Assembly (NCBI GenBank): GCA_025330725.1
Contig: JAIWND010000004.1
Span: forward strand, 682,001-746,000
Direction of reading: 5' to 3'
Source: Chlamydoabsidia padenii
Taxonomy: Eukaryota > Mucoromycota > Mucoromycetes > Mucorales > Cunninghamellaceae
Length of the DNA: 64,000 nt
In this document: positions 1 through 11,531 of the stretch, one piece after another
Numbering within the stretch: position 1 is the stretch's first letter
How the letters are laid out: each line of letters begins with the position of its first letter
Translations under genes and position numbers: made by a program
Notes under the pieces: generated by a model
The model's input: the letters and a program-made list of their open reading frames with translations, nothing else
Told to the model about the DNA's origin: nothing
Databases searched by the model: none

Positions 1-1
1 G

Positions 2-286
2 AATCCTGAATATATCCGAACTGAACATGGTAACCTTTTGTTGACTTCTGGCTGGTGGGGTATTGCTCGTAAACCTCATTACACTGCTGACTTGATGATG
101 TCTATCTCTTGGGGTTTGATCACTGGCTTTGGCTCCTTCTTGCCTTACTTTTACTTTTGCTTCTTTGTCTGTGTCCTGACTCACCGTGTGTCTCGTGATA
201 TGGAACGTTGCGCCAAGAAATACGGAAAGGACTGGGATCGCTACTGTGAACGTGTGCCTTATATCTTTATCCCTTATGTATTCTAA
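2..286 (+). CDS. ERG4: C-24(28) sterol reductase, C-terminal part
   Basis: Partial gene; the 5' part lies outside the window. It encodes the last ~94 residues of the enzyme that reduces the sterol side-chain C24(28) double bond at the end of ergosterol synthesis, in the ER membrane. Seen: the family segment [19 protein letters not shown], two hydrophobic helices, then the C-terminal signature [22 protein letters not shown], ending in a TAA stop. The HYTAD and SWGLITGF blocks fit ERG4 better than its relative ERG24 (C-14 reductase). The reading frame is open from base 2. An AATAAA lies about 100 bp after the stop. No oddities. Confidence 0.92.
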   Translation, partial: NPEYIRTEHGNLLLTSGWWGIARKPHYTADLMMSISWGLITGFGSFLPYFYFCFFVCVLTHRVSRDMERCAKKYGKDWDRYCERVPYIFIPYVF

Positions 287-386
287 ACCTTATAATTCCA
301 ATCCCCCTCTTTTGTATGTAGTAGTAGTAGTTAATTTATTAGTATAGTTATAGTTTACTTATTTTCTTTATTGTGTCGATGAAATC

Positions 387-392
387 AATAAA
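387..392 (+). terminator. polyadenylation signal of the sterol reductase gene
   Basis: AATAAA about 100 bp after the stop, in AT-rich 3' flank. Consensus match only. Confidence 0.45.
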
Positions 393-759
393 TATCAATA
401 ATATCATCACTTAAATGTCTTGTTACAATCGAATACTTGTCTTTAACTATTATAATAATAATTAATAAAATTGTTGTCTCATTCCACACTTGATCAGTAC
501 TTTTGATTATATTGCTATCATACTTGGTAAAAAATATACTCTACATTTACCAATCGTGTCTAAACAATCTCTCCTCTTTCAACCAGTATATATTATTTCT
601 CTTCCGTAAACTTATGATGGCAAACCTGTATTCTACTTTTTTATTCATTCCAAGTGATCAACAAGAACAATGGAACTTGATTAACGTCGGGATTTAAATT
701 ACCACATCTTGCATTAATTGTCGGCATTTACATTATCTTGATCATCTTTAACGTTAAAT
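393..759. other. intergenic, ERG4 to RasGEF
   Basis: AT-rich spacer with no supportable gene. It contains one copy of the recurrent element (reverse orientation, 686-700), upstream of a possible first exon at 760. Confidence 0.5.
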
Positions 760-2560
760 GATTCAGGATACGATACACCGGCTGGTCGAATATTATAAAG
801 ACAATGTTGCAAAATGTTTAAATAGATTAAACTTTATTAAATCGAATGGGAGGGAAGACGGAGCGACACCACTTTATGATCTACAGCAGGTACCCTAAAT
901 TCGAAAACCGCTCATCTGTGTATATTGACACTACTACTGGAATGTTGGGAAACAGAAAAGTGTATACCAGTACATAACATGTGTTTTTACGGAAGCCATA
1001 AACTGAACTTGACAATGGATTAACGACTTTGTTTCAGCATTGCCCAGAAGCAGGCAAAGCGGGATTTGAATATGATTTACCAACCAAATTGAAAAAAAGT
1101 TGCGCGGCCGTGAATCTTTTCTCTTTTCTTTTCACCAAACTCATGAACCTATGATAAAACTCAACGTATTCTTCGACATTATATGGTTATCAACATTTAC
1201 ACGGCATCAACGACCACCTATCCCGACAACAACTGATAGCAAAAGGAGTTGGTCGATTAGTTTTTCAACCACCTCCTCACCCAAACTGACCGAATTCGAA
1301 TATACTTTGAACACAGTCTTCCAAGGCGTTCTGGAATAAAAGGTAACGAACTAAAAGACTCACTCATCTGCTAAAACATTGTCCATTTGTGATAAAGGAT
1401 TACCTGACTCAACCTCCTCCTCTCCCACTTTTATTCATTCTGCAATAGGTCACAATGGAATTGGCATTGTCCTTTTGAACAAAAACGTCAGCAACAAACT
1501 TGGTGGATGACTCTATACAAGAAATGGCTGCCCTTGTATTCACTAATATTGGTATGATTCATCTTGGGAAATGGTTCTTCGTTTCCTTATATTGGTGGCC
1601 AAGATACACAAAGCTGGTCAAGGAAACAAGATAGGTATACATGGAAACGTCCTACACGTAACCTGGTCCATGGAAGCGGGTAAATGACCAGACTCAAAAA
1701 CAAAATCTTTATAGTGAAGCCAAGGTGTCTCTTTTAGTTTCTGGCTACAACGTTGCGGTGACACCAAGTTTATGTAAAGTAAATTCATCTGGCTCTGGGT
1801 GGAATCAAGAAACAGGTATGTTATGGAACAATATGACCAATCCAAGTGACTTCTTGTAGAAGAGTTGTAAAATCAAATGGATGAAATGTGCACATACTAA
1901 CAATGTCTTCCTCCTTCTCTCTACAGAATAATATGGTCATCGAGGCTTTGCTCCTAGCGCCACATCGATGTCTGGATCTGCATTACTTATTACATCAACA
2001 AAAGCAAGCCACCACGAGAAACAAAGCAGAAATAGCCACATACTTCGCCACAGCTAATCCGGAAACAGGTAGAGTCAAAAAAAACAAAACAAAACAAAAA
2101 AAAAAAAAGAAGCTCGGTTTGTTTGTAACTCGCTCTTTTGTTATTATAATATAGATAGTCGACAACAATAAATTGCCGTGCTATATCTCAAGAACAAAGC
2201 AAGCGCACATAATACTATCATCTTGGAAATGGGTCAAGATCACGATATAATGGTAAGATGTTTATGAATAATCAACCTATCTTCACTCATCTCACTTTCT
2301 GACTGGTTAATATTTGTGTAGAATGACAATTTGACAACATCGGCTAATGCTGCATTGATGGATTTCAATGTCACACGACAAAGAACCATGGCTGGTGTAC
2401 CTGATCTTTTTAGTAAGTCTTTCGATTTTTTTTTTAATTAATGTTTACTCATTTCTTTTCTTCTTTTAAACCTAGAACTTCTCTTCCTGATTTCAACAAA
2501 GAACCGACTCATTATCAACAATAGTCAAATCTGAATTATCAACGGACAATCGACCAATCT
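760..2560 (+). other. disordered 5' exons of the RasGEF gene (possible decay)
   Basis: Exon-like pieces lie on the sense strand but do not chain into one frame. An ATG at 760 opens a 43-codon exon ending at a donor at 890. An acceptor at 1037 starts a piece containing AGKAGFEYDLPTKLKK. After an acceptor near 1448 there is a Trp-rich piece (SQWNWHCPFEQKRQQQ). Around 1795-1850 GWNQETGMLWNNMTNPSD resembles a worn WW domain. Then come 1927-2068 (NMVIEALLLAPHRCLDLHYL) and 2331-2411 (ending MAGVPDLF). Chaining meets in-frame stops near 2174 (TAA) and 2521 (TAG) and frame shifts elsewhere. Either the 5' half is decaying or some introns are atypical; I cannot decide. Confidence 0.35.
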
Positions 2561-5500
2561 TTGGATCTACAACGAAACTTTATGAACTTCTTACGACGTT
2601 ATATCAGTCCTATCAACAATACCCACGACAATGATCAGAACACGACAAAGTCAACAAACGAACCTACCCGGGTGACAAACGGCGGCTTTGATCCTTATAC
2701 TGCAAAAGGGGTGACTAATGAACGGTCTATCAATAACAATAAAGATCATCATTATCAACACAACCACCAATGCATACGTATATCAAATCGACACAATTCC
2801 ACATCTACTGCCGCGATTATTACCGAAGAAGTCTCACTGTCTACCAATGCTGATTCTCCATCCTTAGGATTCGTTTACGCTCCAACACCACCAACAGAAG
2901 GATCGCCCACGAAAACACATGATACTATTACCAATCAAGTCTCTTTGCCACATAAAATGTCCTCTTTGTCAATATCGCTGCCCTCATCAAGACAAAATAC
3001 AACTGACAACCATGGGGAATCTAGGAGAGGATCTAAAGATAGCAAGTAAGTAGGAAAATACATGTCCCCGCTCTCATCTTTATGCTTTATTTTGTACTAA
3101 CATTATGCATACTTCTTTGTAGTTACTCTCTTGATGTTATTGGATTGACTGTAGACACTATAATCGACCGATTATTGCTTGCTGAAGCTGAACATAATGC
3201 AGGTATGTATAAAAACAACAGAAAACAAAGAAATTCGCTCTAGGGGTAGAAAAGGTGATGGTTTACCAACAACTTTTTACCTGCTACTATTGTTAGATAA
3301 TCAAACCATTCCTATTTTTATCATCTTCTACCGGAAATTTATGACCCCTTACAAACTAGCTTCAGCACTAATTAAAAGGTAAAAGAATCAAACTTCTGTA
3401 TACATAGGTAACATACTAATATTGGTTAATGTCCTTTTGCTGAAGGTTTGAGGACGATTCTCGGGTGCCAGAATTACACACTCCACAACAGCAAAGGTAA
3501 GGCACACTAGGTCAGTTTGTTTGTATAATATGGTACTAGATCATAACTCTATTTGCATGATAGGATTCTGTCTATCTTTACCACATGGCTAACAAACTAC
3601 TGGGGCGACTTTTATCATCAACAGACCCGGGAACAATTGGAACTTTTTATTGGGCGTCTCTCCAACACGGTACAGTTAACAAAATCACCGACAATGCAAC
3701 ACATTATTGTCAAGTTACAATCTCTTTTGATGCAACCCACACCTACCGAAGATCCTGACGACAATTGGGGACAAAAAGATGGCCACGATGACGATCTATG
3801 GGACACTGGCAACCACAACAAAAAGAAGGACAGTGGCTACCTCTCTACGTATTCTGGGACCAGTCCAGACTCACCTACCGGCGATTGTTTCCGATTGGAC
3901 GACACAGTTTGGACAAGTCCCATCATTGCACGACCTCAACAAGATTACATGGAGCTCAAGACTATATCTTGTGATATCAAACAACCATGGATGTCTAACT
4001 CGACAACCAATCAAATAGAACAACCTCAGCCTATTACCCCCACACACAGCAACAAAATTATTGGCAGACAATCACCTCCAGCCTCGACTTCAATATCAAC
4101 ATCACCATCAACTACTCTACCTCAATTTGCTGGCGGTATCATTTGCATGGATAAGTATAAATTATCCTTTGCTGATACACCATACGGTACTTGGGGGGCA
4201 CCAAACACAAAGCCCTGCATACCATCGCCTGCACTAACAACATATGCTTTCTCAATGAGTTGTTTTACATCGGCCAGCAATAACAACCCTGTAAGGAGAA
4301 CAAAGGTGACTCCTGGTCCTATACAACCTAACGCCAATCCATCTCTCCACAAAAGCAAATCCAATGATTCTTTGGCCTCGGTCAAGTTAAACACCACTCT
4401 CTTATTGGTTTTATCAAGTCAAGAAATAGCCGAACAATTGACCTGTATAGAAGTGGAACTTTTTGGGAAGATCAAGGCAAGTCAATGAAGTCATTAGGAT
4501 GACGAGAACAGTATTCTATACTAACTCTATCCTTTTTTATATATATATGTTATCCTATGATATGGCAGCCAAGAGAATTTGTACGGATGATTTGGGGCTC
4601 TAATGACAACAAACAGCAACCGAATCATTCATCGTCGAGCCCAACAACAAAAAGTGGATTGATGGCCTCCATTTCTCACTTCAACTTTATATCTGCTTGG
4701 GTGATTAGCATGATTGTGACACAAACCAAATTAGGAAAGCGGGTGGCACTATTGGAAAAGTTTATGATGGTGGCTGTGGTATGTTCGATAACAAGGAAAA
4801 AAAGAAAAAAAAAAAAGACGGAAACATTGATCATTTTCTCTCTCTCTCTCTCTCTCTCTCTATGATGTAGGCACTTCGACACCTTAACAATTACAACACA
4901 CTCATGGCTATTCTTGCAGGAATCAACAATGCGGCCATTCTTCGCCTCAAGCAAACTCAAGAAGGGATCAAGAAAAAGAAGATTTACAAACAATACCAAA
5001 GTCTGGAAAAGCTGATGAGCTCGGAAAGGTAACATATTTAAACATGGGAATAAACAGGGGTAACTGATTGATTGTCTTTATGTAGATCTCACTGCTCCTA
5101 CCGTATGGCCCTTAAAGCATCCACCAAGTGTCCATGTATCCCTTATTTGTAAGTACCGGGTCTTTATCTATTGTATATATACTTGCCACTCTAACTTGCT
5201 CATCTTTTTATACTCAGGGGTATCCACAGCCAAGATTTGATTGCATTGACAGAAGCTAACAAGGATATGAAGATGGATGGAACTATTCATTGGGACAAAT
5301 TCCGATTGATGGGGAAAAGTATCATGTCCATCACCAAACTACAACATCATCAGAATGGGTATGCTTTAACCCCCGACCTGACAATACTCACCTGGATCGC
5401 TCAAAGCCGAATATTAACGGACGAGGTAATGATAATGAAAAAAAAAAATATCATTGATTATACGTAACTCATTGTGCCTTTTTACATTTATATTCATTCA

Positions 5501-5591
5501 TTAGGAACAATACAGCCAGTCAATGCGAATTGAACCAAGACTCAAGACATCAAGTATGACTCGTTTACGCGATCTTTGTTTTAAAAAGTAG
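2561..5591 (+). CDS. Ras guanine-nucleotide exchange factor (CDC25/Ste6 type), 3' part
   Basis: Activates Ras-type GTPases by GDP release. From 2561 onward the exons join cleanly. A Ser/Thr/Asn-rich segment comes first. The RasGEF_N domain then spans several short exons (SLDVIGLTVDTIIDRLLLAE, FIIFYRKFMTPYKLASALIKR, ILSIFTTWLTNYWGDF), followed by a ~250-residue low-complexity linker. The catalytic CDC25 domain begins at IAEQLTCIEVELFGKIK. It contains LNNYNTLMAILAGINNAAI and the conserved CIPYLGIHSQDL, and stops at 5589-5591. The intron at 4477-4568 starts with GC instead of GT. The intron ending at 4870 carries a long CT repeat. The true start is unresolved; 2561 only marks where the frame becomes continuous (first ATG 2582). 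Exchange-factor identity is firm, the 5' structure is not. Confidence 0.8.
4477..4568 (+). other. GC-AG intron in the RasGEF gene
   Basis: Only a GCAAGT donor at 4477 and a CAG acceptor ending at 4568 keep the frame between ELFGKIK and PREFVRMIW, the junction expected inside the CDC25 domain. Confidence 0.75.
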
Positions 5592-6024
5592 TTACTGTCA
5601 TTATATTACCCCCTCTCCTCTTCACACCTCACACGTCGTAATTCTAAAAATAGTTTTTTTTTTTTTTTTTACTACCCTCTTTGTATATTCATTGATGACT
5701 AACACAAACACTCTTAATTAACCATCTACGATTGTATCTTTTGACAATCCCCTCTCTTTTGTATACTAATAAAGTAAAATAAACCAGGTTTATCACCTAT
5801 AAATAATACACTTTGGCCAATCTATTATCTTTTACAGTCTAGACCTTCAATAATATTACATATCAACAAATAAATAAGATGAAAGAGTCATCTATATTTT
5901 TAGATCCATGCAATATTTTTCATGATAAAGAGACCCTGGGTCTCCTCTGACAGTATGTTGTCACGTATGGTAATATTAATACTTGTTTCTTTCTCGTCGA
6001 AATTTTTTTAGATTGATGATTCTA

Positions 6025-6072
<48 letters not shown>

Positions 6073-6539
6073 TGCTGATTGTTCATGTATGCATGACTTT
6101 TGAGAGATTCAAATCCCGATTGTCAAGTTTCCGCCCAGTTTTGCCAAAGCCAAACCAGATGTAATTAGATTTACGTAAATAATCAAACGCCCAAACCCTT
6201 TTTTCAGTCAATTCAAGATTGAGCTAGATGTGGATCAATAATTGGGCCTTTATCTTTAAAAGCCCCTCCCCCAACCCTGCACTTATCAAGTAGTTTGAAC
6301 CCCGCGTTCATGCAGGTGAAAAAAAGACAGATGGGCAATATTCAAATCCCGGTATGGGACACCAGTTTTATTATTTGGGGTACTGAATACAAAAAAAAAA
6401 AAAAAAAAAAAAAAAAAGGAAGCATAAAGAATAAGATATTAATGAATATGTAAGAGGTAAAGGGTAGTTTAAAAAAGACAAGTAAAACTAATTAGATTGT
6501 AATATACAAATAAAGGGGAAGTGGAGGAGATGTTTTTTT
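5592..6539. other. convergent intergenic region with poly-A tracts and three element copies
   Basis: Between the 3' ends of two genes. It holds AATAAA at 5768-5773, a poly-T at ~5656, runs of 45 A (6026-6070) and 27 A (6391-6417), and three copies of the recurrent element (6107-6120, 6294-6305, 6341-6352). No gene seen. The element is unexpected here, because neither flanking gene starts in this stretch. Confidence 0.6.
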
Positions 6540-7659
6540 TTAAATGACAGCAGTGGTGGTAGATGAGGAAGGTTGATTAGAGTTGCCAGAGTCTACCATT
6601 GGATTCAGATCATATCGCTCTTCGACGTATTTGCGACGAGCCAGGTAACTAGACAAAAAAGAAGTTGTAATCAGTATTTCCCCATTTGTATTCAGTGTGT
6701 GAGTTACCTTTTAGTTCTTGGTCGACAGAGCGCATAAATAAAATTGACAATCGGGTTACCAAAATCAAACAAATGAGCTTCGATTGGTTTCATGGCGATA
6801 GAAGATCGCAACTAGAATAAAAGAAGAAGAGTTAGGCATTCCGACTTTATATGATTCACTTTCCTACCTGTTCATGTGTGGTCACACCACGGACGTTTAA
6901 GAAGCAGTGGTAACTAGTTAGACTACCAACAGGAAACAACAAGAAGAAGCAAAGGATAATCAACAGGAAGCTAACTGGAGCATCAGCCAATATTAGTTTG
7001 AAGGATCGATCAGTGGAAGCCAAGAATAGACTGATTAGTTGGACCAAACCAAAGGCGATGACATACAAGCACAAGAGAGTGGCGGTAACAATAAACGTAA
7101 AGAAGGATCGATAGTTGCGTTTGCCTACACAGTTATTTAACCAGATACAATGATGATCTTCGTTTTCTATTTGTTTTTTTTAAAAAAAAAAAAAAAGTTT
7201 ATTGATCATATAGGTTAATTTTTAATAATGTGTACTTACCTACACAGTTATTGCATTGACGACAATGACTAGCTCTAGGAGGACGATAGATACCACAAGT
7301 GTCACAATATTTCAAATGGACTTGTTCACCTTTAATGATAACCTGTTTGAGAGGAGGTGGAGGAGTGGATTGATGTTCGTACGCATGGCCAAACTGATCT
7401 TGTGTGACGGAGAATGTTCCATGCAAGTGCCGAGGTATGATCTACATTATAATCCATTAAAGTCAATCCGTTGACTTTATTGTTTTGTCATGTACTTACC
7501 CCTGGATCAGTCCATGATGTTTTAATCATTGACACAAATGACAAGATAAAAAGATACCCAAAGATGATCGGTACCGCCGGATGAATTTGATACCATAACC
7601 AAGGACACCTATATATATGTATATATATGTAACAAACAGAAAGATTAAATCATTAATCC

Positions 7660-7690
<31 letters not shown>

Positions 7691-8186
7691 TTTCCCATCC
7701 CCTTTACCCCTACTTTTTTTTATATGTGTCTCCTTACGTAAAAATAGCAAATAAGATGGAAGGCACCAAGACGAGAAAGAGAGCTAAAGCAAAAGCCCAG
7801 AAGACTCGGTTGGTGATGCACCGGCCATGACAGAAGAAGATATTATTACCGGGAAAGCGTTCATAGTTGCGAATAGTCAAAGTGCGAATACCTTGAGGTC
7901 GCACCAATCGATGAGGATGCTGAGTACTAGTTGGTGGTGGAATGTCATGGTTTCTTCTATCGTCGTCTTCATCTTGATGGGTTGTCGTATCAGTTATCCC
8001 AGTTGGTAATCGTTCCAAATCCATCGTTTCAAAACTATTTTCCAAGTAGGAGATCGTTCGTGGAGCGAAAACACTGTTGGGTCGGCGAAGATTGGGCCGA
8101 ATGGGTGTTCTTTGTTGTGAGGTGTCAGTCAAATCAGGTTGGAATGGTTGTAATGATATCGGTGGAAGATCATTATCCTTCAACAT
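6540..8186 (-). CDS. ERF2: DHHC palmitoyltransferase, Erf2 type
   Basis: Transfers palmitate to cysteines of membrane-associated proteins; yeast Erf2 acts on Ras at the ER with Erf4. Exon 1 (start 8186) gives a polar N-terminus of ~125 residues and TM1 ([21 protein letters not shown]). Then come TM2 ([21 protein letters not shown]), the Cys-rich domain [20 protein letters not shown], the catalytic [13 protein letters not shown] (exon at ~7131-7165), TM3, TM4 and the family TTxE motif as TTHE. The tail ends in STTTAVI. All catalytic residues are present. Introns contain a long TA repeat (~7605-7686) and a T8A14 run. The gene is convergent with the RasGEF gene, whose product's Ras partner is the classic Erf2 substrate. 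DHHC family is certain; Erf2 orthology is likely. Confidence 0.9.
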
Positions 8187-8541
8187 ATATCCAGATGTAA
8201 AGTATCAACTATACTAATTAAGATATAGATGACTGACAGAAACAGAGAATGAGATTAGTTTTTTTTTTTTTAAAAAAAAAAAAAAAAGAAGGAAAGAATG
8301 TAGATAAGCGTGAGAGTAGAAAAGAAGAAGAAGAGAGAGGTCGACAAAAAAAGAATAGAGTGACCAAATTCGGAACAAAAATACCGGAGTGTGAATACAT
8401 TTTTATTTTATTAAGTGTTGCAATTTTGTACAATCATATTTACAATGGTGGAGAAGAAGATATACAATAGGGTAAAAGGAGGGTAGCAAAGATAACAATA
8501 AAAATGATTGGGTAGATACAATAAAGATATAGGAGTCGAAC
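8187..8541. other. spacer, DHHC gene to RFX gene
   Basis: 5' flank of the DHHC gene and 3' flank of the RFX gene. It holds a T/A homopolymer pair (~8260-8286) and a purine-rich stretch. No gene and no clear copy of the recurrent element. Confidence 0.5.
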
Positions 8542-9473
8542 CTAGTTGGTTTGACCCGGAGTTAAACTGGATGAGGACGATACAGGTAAAGGATTATTAG
8601 CACGTTCAGGACCAAGACATTTGTTGACATTAGCATTCATAGCAGCTATGCGTTCTTCCACATCGTACAACACCAAATCATCAAGAAAGATTTGAAGAGA
8701 TCGGAAGGAACCTAGCAAGTCAATAATCATGTCAGTTAAAATGGATTTTTTTTTTCTGTATTGATTTCCATTTTACCTATTGTGCGGGCTTCTTCCATAT
8801 CAAGCTGCTGTATCAATGATCCAGTATATACCTTCCACTTGAGCATGAATTGCTTTGCTTGAGTCATATAGGTCACCATGTCTTGAACTCGGTCGATCTA
8901 TATGTATAAAAGAGAGTAGTATGAGGATCAAGATACGTTAGCAATATTTTTCTTTTGACTTGCCATTGGTAATCGTGGTACAAAGTTATCTACCAATTTT
9001 TCTTCCCATGTCATCCATTGATTCAAAGTGGTGCCTACAATTAACAAGTGAGTGATATCCTTTTGTACTACAATCAAGTTAGTAACTCTATCATGCTTCT
9101 TCTTCTTCTTAAACTTACGTATTTGTTCCATATCTTGCTTTCGACAATCACAAATCCAAAGGAGATGATCAAAGATGGAATCCATGTCCAAATTTTCCCA
9201 ATCCGATTTCATAGTTTCCAAAAGATTAGGTTGGCGCAAGATATCAGCGACGGCAGTGGCAAATTGGTTTAGAGTCAGTTGGCGAAGGAGTTTGCAAGTG
9301 AAGAGTCGAGTCACCTCCACCTTGTTTTTACGAACCTTTGTTGGGAAGTCTTGGAGTAAAAGATTCAAGTAGTTTGGTAGAGTCTCAATGTAATGGCGGA
9401 TTCCAGTTATCATCCCTTCTGATAAGGGCATGTCCACTCGAGGTAGAAGACCAATAATAAGAGACTACATTTA

Positions 9474-9522
<49 letters not shown>

Positions 9523-10781
9523 CAAAAAGCAAAGTGTGAGTTCTTGTTAGTTAGGTGATCGTTGTTCTTACTTACATCATAGAGGACACAGTCCCAACGC
9601 CAAATGGATTCCACAAGTTTAGGATGATTATGCAACAGAGATCGATAGTTATCAGGCATATTTTGGTAATAATTCTTGTAGATTGAATCGAGCTATAAAA
9701 TGGAGATCAGCATAAGCATCTTTTTTTTTGTTTTTTTGTTTTACTTTTTCGAATTCCCCAGCGCAGATAGTAGTAAAAAGTAATTGACAGTGCTGATTGT
9801 ATTGATCTGCAAATTGAGCACACAGATTGTTTACCCCGAGATTTTCGTTATCTTGTTGGTTAGAGTTGGATCTTTCAGTAGGAGCATCAGGAAGTAGGAC
9901 AGAAGGAGCAGAGTGAGAATCAAAGTTGGACATGGATGAAGAGACCAGTCTTGGTGAGTGAGGAATAGTACTGTCGGAGAATAGATCATTACTGTTAGTT
10001 GAGAGAGAAGGATCGGTAAGTCGGTAAGATGAGAATCCAGGTGCACCAGTATACCCTGTGATGTTACTGGGTTCCATTTGAGATAATGTTGTTGCTGCTG
10101 CTGTTGTAGCCAAAGTCATTGTGGAATCATATTCCGGTTGTTCATTTAAATGTGTGTCGGTTGTTCCAGTATCATCCATTTGAAATTCCTTCCGCTGTAT
10201 GTGACAATATTGGTATTTCGATTGACCGCGGTTTCCCAAGCGCCTGGTGGCAATGTCAGGAAAAGCCATTCGTACCAGTTTCCCAAAGGTAGCAGCATTG
10301 ACTGATCTTATGTTTTTTGAAGAGCAATAGTAACAATAATGTTCATACATCCCTGATCGTGGCACGTTGGAGTTGGATTTCCTTTCATAGTTTTCATGAA
10401 TCCTAAAACAATAATAATGATATATATAAAGTTAACAGGTTTCAGTCATGTTCATCATTAAAAGACATCGTCCCCAGGGTTTTCATCTGTAAATTATCTG
10501 TTTTACCATGGTATCACATATTCATTAGTATCTTTTTCCAGCCGCAAGGGTCGTCGATTTGGAGTGGAAGACCGAGCCATACTTGAGTTTTCAGGGACAG
10601 GAGCATGTTGAGATCGCAAGGACATTGATGTCTGAACATGACTTGGCCCAAGTTTTGTAGTACCGTCTTGCACCAAAGATTCACTTGTTGAAGACGTCGC
10701 TGAAGATACTGATTCTATACTAGTTGTAATTGGGCTTCGTGTTGGGATGATGGTGTGTTGTCTTTTAGGCCGATTTGACAT
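8542..10781 (-). CDS. RFX-family transcription factor
   Basis: Sequence-specific DNA-binding regulator; fungal relatives are Crt1/Rfx1 (DNA-damage repression) and S. pombe Sak1. The N-terminus (start 10781) is Ser/Thr-rich and ends EYVIPW, followed by an exon with RIHENYERKSNSNVPRSGMYEHY. The winged-helix domain then shows the family core NAATFGKLVRMAFPDIATRRLGNRGQSKY. After a low-complexity linker the conserved C-terminal region appears (CAQFADQYNQHCQLLFTTI, YNYYQNMPDNYRSLL, RHYIETLPNYLNLLLQDFP, LRQLTLNQFATAVADIL). It ends LTPGQTN. An intron contains a 40-base A run (T on the sense strand, 9482-9521). The recurrent element lies 183-196 bp upstream of the ATG. DNA-recognition residues look intact. 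Confidence 0.92.
9482..9521. repeat. (A)40 homopolymer in an RFX intron
   Basis: Forty consecutive A on the plus strand, i.e. poly-T on the sense strand about 15-20 nt before the acceptor. Confidence 0.9.
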
Positions 10782-11531
10782 TGTGTATAGATGGAGTAGT
10801 TATAAAGTAAAAGAAAAGAGTAGATAAAACGGAGACGATATTGTATTCCAAAGAAGATTAATTGGTTGTAATAAAAAGTAGAAGAAAGATCATGAAGAAG
10901 AGAAAAGGGAGGAAAGTCAAATAAAGAAGGGAAAAAAAATTGGAAGGCAGATTTTATAGAGGCTTTCAACTCCCGACATGTATGCGGGATTATCATGGAG
11001 TAGTATATGAAAAAAAAGAAGACCATCAAACATCCAGTCGTTTCAATTGTAGCTTTCCCTTAAAAAAATCACTTGATGTATGATATATATAAAGATAAGT
11101 TCATTTTCTAAAGATATACAAGGTCATGTATCAATTAATCAATTAATCAATCAGCCAGTGATCAACCACCATGTATCATACTTAGGTCCATCTTTTAAAG
11201 AATCTACTCACTAGAGGTAGTATGTATATATAATCGAACCCCTATTTCTTGAAACCATCTGGATTAGGACATGATTACTACCCAGGGTTGTCAATCATCA
11301 GACCAGTCCATGATTCCACTTCAATTAGTCAAAAAGTCCCCTCCCCCATACACACACTTTTTCCCACCAAGTTAATTTCATTATTGATCAGCTATATGAT
11401 CCTATAACATTCCCCCCTGAAGAAAAGTGTTTTGGATAATACCAGTCCTCATTTGGACTGGACCCTGCCAAAAGGATCATGCAACATTTTAAACACCGAC
11501 AACATCAAGTGAGTTTTATTAGATAGGATGC
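10782..11531. other. promoter of RFX gene and 3' flank of LRR gene
   Basis: About 750 bp with no gene. Copies of the recurrent element at 10964-10977 and 11487-11500. A short ATCAATTA repeat near 11130-11150. Confidence 0.55.
10964..10977 (+). promoter_or_regulatory. recurrent TTYRAAYNCCG element, RFX promoter
   Basis: tttcaactcccgac, 183-196 bp upstream of the RFX ATG. Function unknown. Confidence 0.5.

Noticed and set aside
2174..2523. Alternative genetic code with TAA/TAG read as Gln
   Set aside because: All intact genes in the window end in standard stops and use CAA/CAG for Gln, so local decay is simpler.
6107..6120. tRNA T-arm/B-box resemblance of the recurrent element (ttcaaatcc)
   Set aside because: No complementary T-stem, no A box at the right distance and no acceptor stem at any copy examined.
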